From: Stercorarius parasiticus
Taxonomy: Eukaryota > Chordata > Aves > Charadriiformes > Stercorariidae
Direction of reading: 5' to 3'
NCBI GenBank assembly: GCA_013396915.1
Contig: VWZL01000273.1
Location: 1 to 64,000, forward strand
Length of the DNA stretch: 64,000 bases
Positions 46,257-60,639 of the stretch are shown here, piece by piece. The notes below the pieces were generated by a model that was not told where the DNA came from, did not search any database, and worked only from the letters and a program-made list of their open reading frames with translations. The translations under genes were made by a program, and so were the position numbers. Positions within the stretch are counted from its first letter, which is position 1. Each line of letters starts with the position of its first letter.

Positions 46257-46323
46257 GCAGGGGGGTTGGAACAAGATGATCTCTAAGGCCCCTTCCAATC
46301 CAAACCATTGCATGACTCTATAA
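46257..46323 (+). mobile_element. CR1 LINE 3' tail
   Basis: GGCAGGGGGGTTGGAACAAG and ATGATCTCTAAGGCCCCTTC are followed by decayed terminal repeats (CATTGCATGACTCTATAAT). It is a short 5'-truncated CR1 in plus orientation, in PHEX intron 14. Confidence 0.9.
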
Positions 46324-47119
46324 TAGCCTGTGCCTGTCCTGCTGACATCTTCTACCTGTCTCACGGACAACACAGAGTCACCCCCGAAATGAGGTACGGT
46401 TCAGTCCGAGTAGGAATTTCTGGCACCCTAAGGAAACACCACCAGAGAAGCTAAGCAGCAGCACCGATTTCAAAGTCTCTGTGTAGAAGGAGTCATTTTT
46501 AAATAGCATGATTAGACTAATTAAGTTCTGTTTAGGCTTTAATTTGCATTTTAAGGATTTGATTACCCACCAGTAGGAAAAGAGACAGATTCTCTTATGT
46601 ATTTGATGACAGTATGTGACACAATCTGCACTCTCAGGTTTACAAATAAATAAAAATAATGTATGTAAATTAAATTACATCTTATTCCATATCATTGCTA
46701 TCAACAGCAGGTAACTAACAATGCTGATTGCTATTACTAATAACAACGTTATCTCTTACTAATGGTTCCACTCTTAGAAAATTCATTTCATAAATCCCTG
46801 CTGTACCATTCCAAATTCAAACTGTGACCAAGAGACACAATCCATTTTTAATTGAGATTCAATTACCCCTTTTTTCATGAAATTAAAAGTTTAAGCTGCA
46901 AGCATGTGACTACTGTGCATCAGAACAGGCATACCTAGAATTTACCAAAAAAAATATCCACAGGAATTTCTGAATAACTGGGGGGTTTGCCCGTCGGCTT
47001 TTTGTATCATAATATGTTGCTGTGTATATAATTCTATTAAAACTTAAATTTTCTAAATTAAATTATATGAATTAAAATATTGTTAGTAGCTTATGTAAAT
47101 TTGCTTTTTGTCTACTCAC

Positions 47120-47223
47120 TCTGTTTTTGGAACTTCTTTTCTAAGCCAGTAGAAATCAGATTGGGCTGCGTATTTGCGAGTTTGCAACACATTGCCAAAA
47201 TAGTCACTTTCTGTAAACTTCAG
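47120..47223 (-). CDS. PHEX: PHEX exon 14 (104 bp)
   Basis: This exon encodes 34 full codons, [20 protein letters not shown] and then [14 protein letters not shown], plus the first two bases of a Glu codon. It matches human residues 495-529. The acceptor is TATACAG|CTG and the donor is GA|GTGAGTAG. The segment leads into the substrate-binding strand of M13 peptidases that exon 15 encodes. The split Glu codon (GA|G) is completed by the first base of exon 15, which supports both junctions. No stop or indel relative to the remembered human protein is visible. Confidence 0.95.
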
Positions 47224-48839
47224 CTGTATAGATAAAACACAGACATTTTTAAAGCATGTCCAAGGAAACAAAAGCTGACATAAAACAATCAGAACTTTTT
47301 TTAAAATTATATAATCACCTAATTTTTTAGCCGTTATCAAATCAAAGCAAGTAAAATTTTCACACTTGGTAGGAAGAAAAAATATTTTGTGAGCTTAGTT
47401 AAAAAACAGTGGCTGAACAGATCTACACAAGGGCCTGGAACACCGCAAAAGCTCTTCCCTGAGCAGAGAACAGCCGAGGAGAGCAGAAGTACCCAACGAT
47501 GAATTGCAAACTGCGTGTCTCTGAGGCTATTATCCAGGCTGCCTCTTTTCCATAAGGAAGTAGGTCCGCTTTTACTTTTAAAACCACTTTCAAAAATGTA
47601 ACAAAGCCCCTTATTTTCAGTTTGTTTTGCATTTTATTACAAATATTTTGTTCTCTGTGCCCTCCGAGGGTTCTGCCACTGCTTTCTTACTGTTTCTCGC
47701 ACTAAATGCTTACAGACATAAGGCTCCATGCTTCCATAAGCCTCCAAATCCAATAGCAATCCCACCTCCACACACACAACTAACCATGCAAGAAAAAGGG
47801 ATGTTAATATTTCATAAATCCAGCTGATATTCCTGTCACCAGTTTCAAGAAATCCTACAACTTGTGAGGAAGTTATACTTCAGATTAAAACTATGGTTTT
47901 GCAACTGTGATTAACAAGTGATTTTTGCTAGACATCACCACTTATGTGGGCAAATAATTCCATAAGTTGAGTGGTAATTTGGTCACATCCTCTACACTGC
48001 CTTCACGGCACCATCTCATCCAAGTCTTTCCAGGAACAAGGACTAAGCTTGTAGAGTTGGTTCTTCAAAGTTTTCTCAGTAAATTATGCCTCTTTTTCAT
48101 GTTCTTTGATGTTCTCTGACAAAGATGACTATCACTCTTGTATATTACCAGTTCAGGATTGAATTTGTGATTCTACTTTGCCTGTGACTTTCAGTAATAC
48201 AATTCATTACAGGCATGGAAAATGGTAAAATATATTATCTTCATCATCTGCCTTCCTGCCTTAGTTGGGCTGAACGCATCCTGGGTCAGGAAGGAGTCGT
48301 CCGTTGTCCCCGCCCCAGTATCCTTCTCCAGCAGCCAGCATGGTAGGCATATACGTCGGTTAGGACCTCGAGGCATGATTATAGCCGACAAGCATAAATA
48401 AATTTATATCCTGGAGAGGTGGGGAGAGCCTATATAGGGCACCATAAATTGTGATATTCTGAAGAAAAAGGCATTAGTATTTTTGAACATCGTTACTTTG
48501 AGGACATATTTTTTTGTTTTGTTTCATTTTTATAACTAAATGCAAAAATTTATGCCAGTGTATGTTGAACCTTTAAAATGCTTAATAGCAGGAAAGTTCT
48601 TTGTACCCAGGCACATTTTACTCCCAGCAGGCCTTGTGGTCGTCTCACTTAGACACACTGGCACTGACAATTTAGACATAAGAGCTAGCATACTTAATTC
48701 AACATCTAAAAATAGCCAGGCAAGCAGAACTCCAGAAGCATGCCAAACAAAAGAAGAGCTTTGATTTTAAACAGCAGCAAAACAGAGCAAAGAATGGCTG
48801 CAATATGTAAAAGAAGAAAGGTGCAAGTCTGACACTTAC
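47224..48839 (-). other. PHEX intron 13 (1616 bp)
   Basis: The donor is GTAAGTGTC and the acceptor is TCTATACAG. I see no repeat or coding block in it. Confidence 0.85.
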
Positions 48840-48917
48840 TGTTTTGATGTCTTCATTAATGTATGTGTCATTCATTATAAATTGAGGGTAACCCACTTTT
48901 GCCATAACTGCTTTTGC
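48840..48917 (-). CDS. PHEX: PHEX exon 13 (78 bp, phase 0 to 0)
   Basis: This exon encodes 26 residues, starting AKAVMAKVGYPQF and ending INEDIKT, equivalent to human residues 469-494. The acceptor is a long pyrimidine run ending in AAAG, and the donor reads A|GTAAGTGTC. It lies in the helical region of the M13 fold before the catalytic core. It contains an N-glycosylation sequon, NDT, at the position of human N484. It is the most upstream PHEX exon I can find; the next one upstream (exon 12) should encode a conserved block ending in a Lys/Ala-rich helix, and I did not see it in the following 15 kb. The human counterpart differs at about six positions, all mild. Confidence 0.93.
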
Positions 48918-51900
48918 CTTTGAAAAAGAAAAAAAAGAATAAAGTGTTGGCAGATATAACCATTTCTCAGTGTATGGCACTTTTTTCCCCATGCTTTTTC
49001 TACTTTTTATTATTATGCCTTCCTGAAGGCATCCTAATTTAACTTCAAACCAACTTGTCTACAAGGTAAACTCGGTGCCGCAAATGAGCTTTGCACCACA
49101 ACGTGGAGGCTCCAGGTTCTGTTGTCAGATTATCACAGTGAGTCTGCTGTCACCTGCAGAGCTTTTGCAGGCTTACAGCAATGCGTTTGAGTGCAAAATC
49201 TTAACAGCCGATTTTTCCTACTGGTTTTTGTGTTAATCAGATGGTCAAATGCCTTTTCCAAAAGACAACACGAAATGGCCCATTTTGCTATGGCACAGTA
49301 GCTGGTACACATCCAACTGTTAAAATAGATTTGATACACAGATATGAGTGACCGTGGGTCCCAGGAACTGCAGACCAGTGTATTCCCACTGAGGGTCACT
49401 TCCATTTACACCTGAGGATGGGTGCACATTTTCGTGAAGGACACTTTCCTAAAATCACAGGGCTGGTCTTTGTTTTGTTCTCCACTTTCTTCCCCCTACT
49501 TTGCAGTCTTTGCCCTTTCCCTAATGTAAGCAAAGGTATTAAAATAAGACACTTCACTTTTCATTAACTTTGGGTTTTTTTCCTCTTTCAGTCATGACTT
49601 GGTCCCTGTGTTCATGCACCATCTGTGTAAACACCCTGGTGAGAAATGATAGTAGCTGTAGGTGAGTATTGCCACTTTGTAAGTGGTGGAGTAAGTGTAT
49701 AAACAGCCTTAGTAATGTCCTCAAAATACACCAGCAGGCCACCCAGCCACTCAGAATCTCTCTGGAAACAACACATTTCCAGAAGAAAAGCAGAAGGACA
49801 GAAATGAATAAGGCGACATAGCAAGAAATGAAATATGACAAGTCCATAAAATAATTTAAAGTCATGGTGGACCAGGGTAGCACAAAGATTTCACTTTGTA
49901 CATTTTCAGGATGGTGAATGTAATTTCTCCCTAAGTCTTTGGACTTAAGGTATTCCCCCCACCCCTCAAAAAATGCTCTTCTGGAAATTTGTTCTTCAAA
50001 CTCATATGTCTAAACCCAAATGAATATTGTGAGATATGAAGTGCAATAAGTGGACTGGACTCTAAACTGCACCCATACCAACCCTGCATTCTGCTCTCTG
50101 CAAGCAGAGCCTGAACCTCTCTAGGATCCATTTCTATTTCCCTCTTGCTGCAGGGGGTGACTGTTCAAGGGAAGACTCCCCTTCCTCCACAATGAAATCC
50201 TTGCTCCCTTCTCCCCCTCCACAGTGTCTCAATACAACAGAGTGTCCTATGACAGCAAGAATTAGAAACGCCTGTTCCACAACTGTAAGAAGGAAGCTGA
50301 TCGAGGACTGCCTCCATTTAACCAAAATTATTTTGTTTCCTCTTTTATTTTTCAAGAAGAAAGCCTTCTTTGCTTCTTCAAATTCCTTCAATTTCTCAAT
50401 CTCATTTCCAACTCAAAGTCATAATCCTCCATTTGTGACATCACAATTAATTGTGGTTGAGATAATTAAGATGTCACAAACAGAAGATCACAACTTCAGG
50501 TAGGAAATTAGCAGCAGGAACAGATGATCTCTTAAACAAGAAAGATCCTATTGTCATGCAAATTTCCCTAGTGATAAAAAAAGACAACAATGGAAGACAA
50601 ATGCTGAACAGGAAATACGAAATGAGCCAAATTAACTCTCAACACAATGTTTTCTCGGTTTTCCAGAAGGTAGAGCAGCCTTTCAAGATATTTTAAATGC
50701 TGGGGGGGAGGGAGCACAACTAATCTGCAAGTTTGTATATAATCAAGAGTGCCTTTTTTTTTTCCTGGTGGTATTGTCAGGTCCAGCTGACTGAACTTTG
50801 CAAGGAACTGGAAAATTTCCATTTTCCATTTCAAATGTTTCAATCCTAGTTGTTACATGAGTCTTGAAAAAAACATAGTACAAAACTCATCAGTTTTAGT
50901 TTTTACTAAGTCAGCTGCTTAAATAAGTTCAGTGAACCTCAAATGTTCTGCATGTGTTCCAGAGTAACCATCTGAATCACTTCAAGTAGCCTCTGTGTTG
51001 AATCTACTTCATTGAGCCTCTTAGCATTTTGATTAAACAGATTTAATTTAAAAATTAACTTACGCGATGTAGAGTAAACCCTTTAAAAACAATTTATACT
51101 GCAACTTGCAAAAAAACAACAGCGGCTTTTAAAGAAAAAGTAAGGATTAACTGTGTCAGTACACTGTCATTTCACTAATGATTTAGCCAGTACAACGTCA
51201 ATCAGAAATTGTTGATTGTGTTCTGCCACAGTAAAGAACATGTATGGCTTTGAGATGTACTATATCCTTTAAAAACATTCAATTTCTAGACTGCCTTCCA
51301 AATAAAAGCAAATAAATTCGCGCCTCGCTGGCTGTGAATACAGACAACTATGAAGCCAACCTAGATCTTTGCTGAAAGAAGCAGAGATGGGCCCCAGAGA
51401 TGGTGCTAGTTGTCTGGTTGTGACGAGAATATGTTTATCTCCACTTCACCGCATGGACATTTTGGGGTCTTTGAGGAATATCTGCCACATCCATCTTGGT
51501 CTCTTCTTCCACAGCAGCCCACCGAGAGTAACAGCTTGGAACTGGACATGTTGTGGATCTTTTAGGCCTCATTCCTTAACCAAACATCTCTAAGGATGAG
51601 GATGATTCCTCTAGGTTCCTTAATAGCAGGTTTGTCATAGGTTGACCTAAATATCATATATAACCTTATAATGTCATAGATAATCATATAATTAATATTA
51701 AACATTAATTTTGTATTCTAGTGACACTTAAATCCTTTAGCCTTGTCATGGCCCTGCTGCATTAGAAAAGGAAGATAGGAAGAGTTCTCCCAACCAGGCT
51801 ACCTCAGGAGAGCTGAGCTCACTTGTCAGGTCACACATACTCTTTCTTTGTGTCTTTGACAATTGATGTTGTGATCTTAAGATTTCCATGTGTGAGGAAA

Positions 51901-54900
51901 AAATGGACAGGCATTACTGAAATATTTTGTTATAAAACCTATGCAAAACTCCACAAATAACAGAGCTTTTCTCAAAGACTTTTTTGAAAGTAAATTCGAA
52001 AGATAATGCTGCTCCTAGTACTTTGATGTTTTATCAATAGCTAAAGCTCTCTCTGTTTCGTAAGATAGATATATATAGATTTAAGGGAAAAATGTTATTT
52101 TACTGCATTTGTTACTCAGAAGTTTTTGCCACATTGTGTATGTTTCAGAAGTCTGAGCAAGGCACACAGGCAACTGTATACTCTGTAATGACTAAACTCT
52201 AAGGTAGACCTTGCTAGCACCGTATAGACCTTAGTACCACTGCAATTCCGATGCCTTCTTAAATGTTATACAAGTCAGATTCAGAAAAGTACACACTTTG
52301 TTATTACAGCACCGAGTTAATTTGTTATTAGAAAAGGTAGGTACGTGCTTAAAAGCCATCACAAAACTTCTGGACCATCTAAAACCACAAATGAACAACA
52401 TCCTCCGGGAGCCTTTTTGAGAACTCCTACAGCAAGAGTTGATGGAGAGCAAACCAGTACAAGGTTGTCACGTGCAATCCATGTCTCACTATTCAGCTTC
52501 TCCCAGAAAAGGAGTGCATCTCAAATTGGTCCTAATGGCAAGTATGATGTGGCGAAAAATTGTGCCATGCTCCCCCAAGATCCTTCTGTGCTAGTGGCCC
52601 AGGGCCACCTTATCTCCACCATGTAGCACATACTGGTATGGGAGGAATCGAGGAGTGAGCTTGTTTGATCTGAAGGACCAAGTGCACCTCTCTTTTTGAA
52701 GGGCTGCCTCCAACAGCCTGACTCCAGCCTGGGATGAGGTCCAGGCCCATACATGCCCACTTAGGGAAGAAGCATGGGTGGCAGGCCAGAAGGCTGTGGC
52801 ACACCAGTAAGTTCTCTGATGCTGCCAGCACAGGGCACGTGGCTCCTAGTGGAGGGCACTGTTTCCTATAGCCAAAGCAAAACCCATGAGAGGACACAGA
52901 AGCCCTCTGAAGTCCTTGGGAATACCTCCAACTGGGATTCCTCCCAGGGGCTTTTGCATCAGGTTCAAGCCCATTCAGCTGAGCCCAGCACAGAGCCCAG
53001 TTTATTTACACAACAGACAAGTTAGAAAGCATTGTCTTAAGAGCAGGTTTCTATATTTGTGTGTTGGAAGTCACTTGCTTCCTCAGCTGCCTTCTCTGTT
53101 CACTAGAGTAATATTTAACGGCAGATCAAGGACTCCTTATTCATATAGTACAAGAAAGTGGAAAACTCTTCTAGGACTGGCTTGTTCTTTGATAATGAAG
53201 TCAGTATTTTCCCCTTGATAAGATTAAAAGTATGTTTAAGAGACCAGCCTTCCAGGAGGCATGCACGCACATACAGGGAAAGCAAACGAAACGTGACAAA
53301 TATACAGGAACCAACCATGTGGTAATTGTACATGAATCTGCCGTAAACGCACCATGCACAACTTTTTATGGTTTAAAGGCTCATTTAATTCCTATATCTA
53401 ATTTGCATATTAAATAACCATGTGTACAGGAAGAAACGGGATGATGGGGTATTTCCCACAGCTATTGTTAAGTACTCAGCATACCTTAGGCTGCTGGGTA
53501 AATTAAGAAAACTCATCTCCGCAGCCTTCCTCTCCTGCCACTGAAAGCAAGAGGTTCTTGCAGGGGTGACGCGGAGCAGCAGCATGCTTTACAGTAGGTA
53601 ATGATAACTGCTTTCTGTCCCAGCAGCCAGAGAGTAGACTCCAAGGCAGAGGACCCGGAGTGGGACTAGCTCCTCCATCACTGATTACGCAAGGATGTTC
53701 CCCCACTGACATCAACACAGTGGGGATTTTACCATCAGTGTGTCTTTCTGTTCACGATGAGAGTATTGCAAGTCAGTTTACTACAGAGACAAAATAGTAA
53801 ACGACCTTCAACTCTTGACTTAACAAATTGCCAATGTGGGAACATCCATGTATGTTTCAATGCTACAAAGAAACCCAGTTTCCAGTCTAGTCAAATTCTC
53901 ATTTGACAACCAAACCTGGCACATGAGTCTTCTGAGAGCCTTTTTTTCCCCATCACGGTATGATTTGGATATTTTGTAGGTCTGCTAGCAATACCGAGTA
54001 CTGACATATTGTACTTACTGTAAAAAAAACCAAAACAAAACATATATCTCACCCCTGACAAATTTTATGAGCCTGACAGATTTTCTGTGTATCAACTTGA
54101 CTCACAGTAACTTAGGGAAGATAATTTTCAAGCTTCTAAAAATATAAAAAAATTAATACAATTACAGTTCACTGAAAAATTAGCATGAAACTCATTCTGA
54201 AAGCTAAAATCATTCACGGCAAAGTAATGTTCCATTTAATTACAAAGATTAATTCAGCCTTTATGTACGTGTCTGGTCTTTTCATTTTTCATTGAAAACA
54301 GATGATTCAAGAGCCATCTGGTAAAATTGCTGCATAAATATCACTGCATCTATTTAGGGTTTATGTATAGAAAAACTAGAAAAAGCCGAGTGATGGATCT
54401 TGGTAAAACACAGAAAAGTTCCATCACAGGGCTAAAGTCCAGTCCGACAAATATGAGTAGGAAGTGACCCACTGGCTTGAGTAGGACTGGGCCTACATTA
54501 ACAATATATCTTATTTCCTATGCAGGGGCCACATGAAATGTCAGGGATTTGCACAGCATCAACTGCAATCAAAAGTGAAGTCACAACTCAAACATGAACA
54601 CTTGGCCTGAGATGAGAATTTTAAGAGCACTTGATCTGCAGTGAGCTGCCATACTCCATACACTAGAATATAGCTAGTCATCAAACTATTTATTTTTAAA
54701 CTTTGGCTTTAACTTTCCTCTTATATTTGCATATCACAACAATACAAACTGTATAGATATTTCAAGATTTTCAGAACTAGGGTTGTTTCATGTAATAATG
54801 ATTCACACACCACCACCTCACACTGCACCATAATCCTCCCCCCAATATTTTAATAATTGTTTTGAATGTTCTACATTAATCATTTATGAAGATGGAAAAT

Positions 54901-57900
54901 ACAGCTATTTCTCCAGTCTTGTAATAGCTTGAGCCCAGGGGTAAAAAACAATTAAAAAAAAAAAATCAAGTGATTTATGTGAATAATCACACCCAGCAGC
55001 ACAGCAAAAGTTTAAAATATTATGGCATCAAGTACACAAAAAATTGTTTTCAGTTAAATACATACTGTGGTTTCAAAAGCAGCTGAGTCCGTTTAACAGC
55101 TTTGTGCTGCCAAGTGAAAAAAAAAAATATCCTACTCCTCACTGTTCTCCCTTGCTCCTCCTATCTCTGTCCATACTTCTGCCTGTGCTGCCTGCACCCA
55201 CAGGCTCCCTGAGCTGCCTCAGCTCCTTGCCACGTCTTTCTGGGATACTGCTTAGCTCACTAACATAGCAGAAATCTATCCAGTATTTATCCCAGCTAAT
55301 TTTCCACCAGATCAGTCAGCTGAATCACTACACAGAGAGAACCAGCAAATGCTGGAACTAGCACAGGATAAGTGTTGGGAACACATAGTGGGGAAAAGCA
55401 GAGAAGGAACGGTAAAGGGATTATGTGTTACATTTGTTTACCCGTCTATCCTGAATCATCTTTACAAACCAAAGCCCCACTCAAAGAAAACTTCCTGACG
55501 AGAAACTATTACCTAGGACACTTCAAAAGGGACCGTACCATATGTTACCTTCCTAGGTAGGAAACGGAAGGGAAAAGGGACAAAAAATTTTCCAAGCACA
55601 CTATTAGTTGAGATTATATATTCAGTCTTAATATCCACTAGCTATCAAGATAATATTATTATTACTAACCATGAAGTTGCAAGCACCTAAATGTTTAGTA
55701 GGACTGCCATGCACAGAAGAAAGTCAGAAAAAGCAACAACATACGTTAGTGACACTCTTTCGTGTCCAAAATCTCTTTTGCTTCTGAGTCTCTGCAAGAC
55801 AAAGACTCAATCATCAGTTCAAGCACTGTGACAGTAATTTCACTGGAATTAATTTTTCAGTTTAAACTAATCCTGCATTAATTATTTTTTTTAGCAATAG
55901 AACTGAACTAAATCACAGAAATCTGAACAGTCTTACTTATGTGAAAATAAAAATTCACTGTGGTATTTTCAGAAGCATAACTCCTTAGTTCAATGCAACA
56001 GTATAAATAATAGACCTATTCATATTTTCTCTACCAGCTTGGTTCCAAACTCATTCTGCTGCCAGCAATACTTTAATTTTGCTAAGAAAAAAAAATTCCT
56101 TTGTCCATTTTATTTTAATTCCATTTTCCGTTAGTAATGTCTGTATGACAGTTATCACGATTCCATTATTTTTATACATAGAATATTATATATGACAGAC
56201 ATAAATGCTGTCTTTCATGAGCAGAACCACAGCTCCATAAATGAAATACATTTCTTCACAGCACACAGCAAATATCTTCCTCTGTGATTATACGATACAT
56301 AAATGCACTTATACAGCAGACCAGCACAGCTGAGTACCTGGCAAAAGATGTATTTAACTTCTAACCACCACTGTCCAAAACTCCTCGGTCAGTTTTAAGG
56401 GCCTCTGGGTTCTCAGTGGAGCTGGGATCATGCCTGAGGACCAGAAGAAAGGATGGGATGCACATATGCAGACTGACTCAGCCTACACTAGGTCCAGCTA
56501 TGGCATCACATCACCGCACCAGCAGTGACAGGTCCACTCCAGGATGGGGATTCCTGCACTGGATTCCCCTCTACGCACCTGTGGATCACTTAGGGCATGA
56601 CTATACCAGGGGGTGTGCACACAGCTAGCAGCTCCTCCAGCTGCACTTCAAACAAGCCAGAAGCAAGTGTTGTGGTCTGAAGGCACAGACCATCATTAGT
56701 GTCATGCTGGTGTATATATGCCCCATGGTGCAGTGCTGCCAAGCTGCCTTTGACATGGCTCTAATAGCTCATGCACCTGAGCTAAGCTCAGACACATCCT
56801 TAGCACTTCAGAAGAGAGTACCTCCTCCTGCCTTTATTTTCAGGCAATGTTCTATGTTTTCCAGTGCAATTATCTCCTAAAACAAACAACCGAAACAACA
56901 ATAACAAAAAAAGACCAAACGACAAAACCCCCACAATTCAAAATCCTCTTTATCTGTCTCTTGAAATTACATTAGATATCCTTACCAAACTAATTTTGCA
57001 CCAGAATCCTAAGGAATTGCAATAACACAAAGAAAAATCCACTTTTGGCTGGCCTTTGGCACATTAGTGAGATGCAGAAACTATTGTGTTGCATTTTTTG
57101 TAGAAACTCCCTCCTGGATTCGTTTCACTGCTCACTGCCAGAGCTCCTCATCAGTTGACCCGTACTCCCACTGTCATGCCACCTCTTGCTAAAAGCACGC
57201 CCACCTTGCTGCAAAATCATTTCTGCTGGTTTTGTTTTAGCTCTGGGAAAACAGCAGGTTTAACAAAAACCACTGCTCTGACAAAATAAAAGTCCCCAAG
57301 GACCCAAAAAGCCCAGTGCACTGGAGATCTTTGGCACCAAATGCTGAGAGAAGGACCGCCCCAGGGACTGGGAAAGGGTAAGGAAGCTCTCTCCCCATCA
57401 CAGCTGTATGGGATATGAGTTACCACAGCACTTCTTTTGGCAGTTTTATGCAAAACTCTGAATAACCTGTTCCAGAGAGGGACAACTCCTGACCTTAGCC
57501 TCTGCTTGCATCAGTTTATACTCATTTAGCATTTTCAAGGTTATCTTTGCTTGGCAAAGGCTGCAGAGCAACTTTTTTTTTTTTAACGAATAGAATGTGA
57601 AAAATACTCTTTTCATTTATAGCCACACACACAAGGGAGCATCAGACCCAGTCTAGCTACAGCTGAGACCAGACATGGTTCTTACACTACTTTAAAACTG
57701 AAATGGGGACAAGAACCTAAACACAAGTGTTAACTTGGCTCCTGACTTGCAGGTTTTCTCTCTGGGAAGAAATTCCTTTTGCTTGAACAGGGACCTCAAC
57801 CAACAGTGTACCAGTTAGTGTGCCACTACCAGTTGTCCATGCCTTCTAAATACATGGGGGAAAGTGGATATATGCATAGACAAAAATGTAGGCTGCCGAA

Positions 57901-60639
57901 TATAGAAAAAACATAGACATGATATGCTCTACTTTCTACTCAAGATCAAATCCCTCTCTATTCCAAATCTTTGCATATTTTTATTTTTATATAAGTTATA
58001 CATATGTATTTATTTCCACATCGATGGAACTCACCACTTAGAAAACTGAGCGCAAGACATCTCACAGCTCCCTCCCGAAGGAGGGCAGCTCAGGGATCCT
58101 TTATTTTTAGGGACAGCATCCTGGCTTCTGAGAGGCCACTAAGGGAGCAAATTCATGAGTCTGATGACCTCTGTGTGGCAAAGCTTCTCTAAAGTAAACT
58201 CCAGCAATACCAGTACCTGAAGCCGTTTAAACATTTCACAGCTTTGCTTCGTACCTCCATGACTAGTACAATACCTGAGCGAGCTGAAATTTGCTGCTAA
58301 GGCTCCTGGTCCCGCAGAGCTCGGTGTCCAAGGCTGAAGGTCCATCTGGAACCCCAGCCCATGACCCTGCCTTACTGCGCTTCCTGCCCATTCCCAGTGA
58401 GCAGGCAGCTTTCCTCTTGGTGGCTCAGGTGCACACGTACAGGACATGGAGAACACCACAGCCAGGAAATGCACATTCATTGGAAATAAAGAGGGAATGC
58501 CAAGTAGATACCTGAGCATGCCCTTGTAGACGACTCCTGCATACAGAGAATGGGTGTCGCGTACCTCAATATCTGTTATGGTTGAGCTGGGGGACTATAA
58601 TGTCTTTGTAACTGTTCCTCTACAGGAGGTAGTTTTACTTGGTAAAACAACAAAGATAATGAAAGCTAAAGTTGAAACCATCTGAGATTTCTAGGGGTGG
58701 TGGAGGACTTTCTGCCTTTTGAAAGAATTAATCTGTCTTTTAGCATGCCACCGCTTTCCTGTTGCATTTCTGCCTCAAAAGCTTCAGATTCACCCTGAGC
58801 ACCTGCAGGTGTGTCCATCCATCTGTCTCCCTCCTTCTATTTCAGGCATGAGATTTGTCACAAGTTTTTTAATGTCACGCACCCATTCTGGCCTTATGGC
58901 GTCATGGTGGAGTCTGAAAAATGACAGCTGCAAGATCAGGGTTAAATACAATTTCCTCTTCCTTCACCTGTCTTCCACTATCTGTTTGCACGGTGCTCAG
59001 GTTATTAATGCAACTGACATCCCGGCACAACTGAGTGAGCAGTAGCAGCAGCCAGATAACAAGGGAGAAGATGACAGCAGCGATCTAACCCCAGAGATAA
59101 GAGATAAGCAAACATGCCATGGCTATTAGTTTCAACTCTGGCCAATGGAGAAGAACATCTCCTGTGATTACTGAACAGGAAAGCCCAGTCCTCCTGAGAA
59201 GGTTAAATTAAATTCAGAATGTGAGAGAGATTATTCTTTGAGTTCAAAAATTAAAGTTTGTGATGAGAAATAAACATTTGACTTCAAAAAAAAAAAGAAG
59301 TATTGTTGATATGATGGGAAGTGAAGACCTATTTTTATTCAGAAAAAAGCATGGAACACGTTCACGCTAGAAGTACCTTGCATTCTCTGTATCTTCCAGG
59401 TGAAAATTGTTACCCTAAACATTGGCATTTTCCAAACAGCTATCTCAGGGATGGTGTGGGAGTGGTAGTTTCAACGTCCTGACCAAATTCCAAACTAGGA
59501 AAGAAGAGTAAACTTTTCAAATCCCCTATATCTTTTCTGAGCTGCACAGCATCTGCTTTACTTCCTGCTTCCTATCAAGTTGTCCCCTTCTCTTTACTTG
59601 TAGGGGTAGGTACAGAGTAGGATAAAGATGAGTTACACCATGAAGATAAGCTCCTGGTGATACATTTAATGCCCAAGGGAACTGTAGACATGTAGGAAAA
59701 GAGTTAAAACGTGACTCTGCCTCTTCTGGACTCCAACCCATGTTTCAACTTTATCAGGAGACTTGCTCATTGCTCCCTACAATGCAACCGCTACAATACA
59801 GGCAGGACATTACATTTTTGCATCCAAGAACTAGTCCAGTCAGAGACTACCCTCATTTGAGAAAGTTCACTTCCCCAAAGGAAAAGTGTGGCCAAGGTTC
59901 AATTGGCACTAAGCAGAAGTGTGCTGTCCAGTTTAGAAATGACAAGGTTGTTTCAAGAAGATCTGAACAAAACTTGTAAACCCAGTAAATTTGGAAGTCT
60001 GCAGTCACCCCCATTGGCTTTTGAACAGGAAGGAAGTGCCTAAATGCAATTAGAGCCTTTGGAAATTCCTCCCTCTTTTACTAGTTCTTCTGAAACGAGT
60101 TTGGCAGCATCTGTTAGTGCTCTGAAGCAGTCTTACACTTTGTGAAGTTCGACGAGATCCTTGAAACAAAGATATAAAGTCATCTTAAAAGAACCGTTAA
60201 AAGGTGTCTCGGGATCTTCGGTTTCGAAACTCCACCCCCCTCTTCTACGAAGTGTTGTTCTGTCAGCCTTGTGCTGGCCTTCATTCCAGAAAAAGCCCAC
60301 TTGAGATATGGGAGGTGTTGAGACTCAGGGCTAGTTTCTCTGTCACGTTTTTTCATTATTTTACATAGGATGGGTGCACAGATCCCACAAGGCACAAAAG
60401 GCATTTTTTATTTTTGCACTGGATGATTTTTTTCATCTTTGTGCAAAATTAGCATGGCATTAAGCGAGATTAATTTCAGCTGCTGAAGCTGTGGCATCTG
60501 GCCTTTTTATCTCGGTATACCTCAGATCTTCGTGAAAAATTATTTTTCAGAACTGTATCTAGTGCACGCCCTGGACAGTCTATTGGAACAAACGCAGGAG
60601 GCTCCATACTCCCTGGATGTATTGCAGTGCCAGGGTTAT

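Larger units (their letters stand above)
40693..47119 (-). other. PHEX intron 14 (6427 bp)
   Basis: The donor is GTGAGTAGA and the acceptor is TTACTACAG. It contains a TATG-type microsatellite (45153-45217), a GC-rich stretch (about 45530-45740), a 17-bp inverted repeat (46092-46199) and a CR1 tail (46257-46323). A plus-strand frame of 85 codons at 41026-41283 is discussed as a finding. No other gene is supported. Confidence 0.85.

Noticed and set aside
52345..52626. 93-codon plus-strand frame with fairly protein-like sequence
   Set aside because: No recognisable motif and a minus-strand frame covers part of it; I cannot support a gene in PHEX intron 12.
55741..55800. Splice-like patch (TTGCAG then KRDFGHE-like text on minus) considered as an upstream PHEX exon
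   Set aside because: The peptide does not match any remembered PHEX segment and there is no good donor after it.
58139..58519. 126-codon minus-strand frame considered as a PHEX exon 12 candidate
   Set aside because: The translation has none of the expected exon 12 residues and the possible splice joints do not fit the phase of exon 13.
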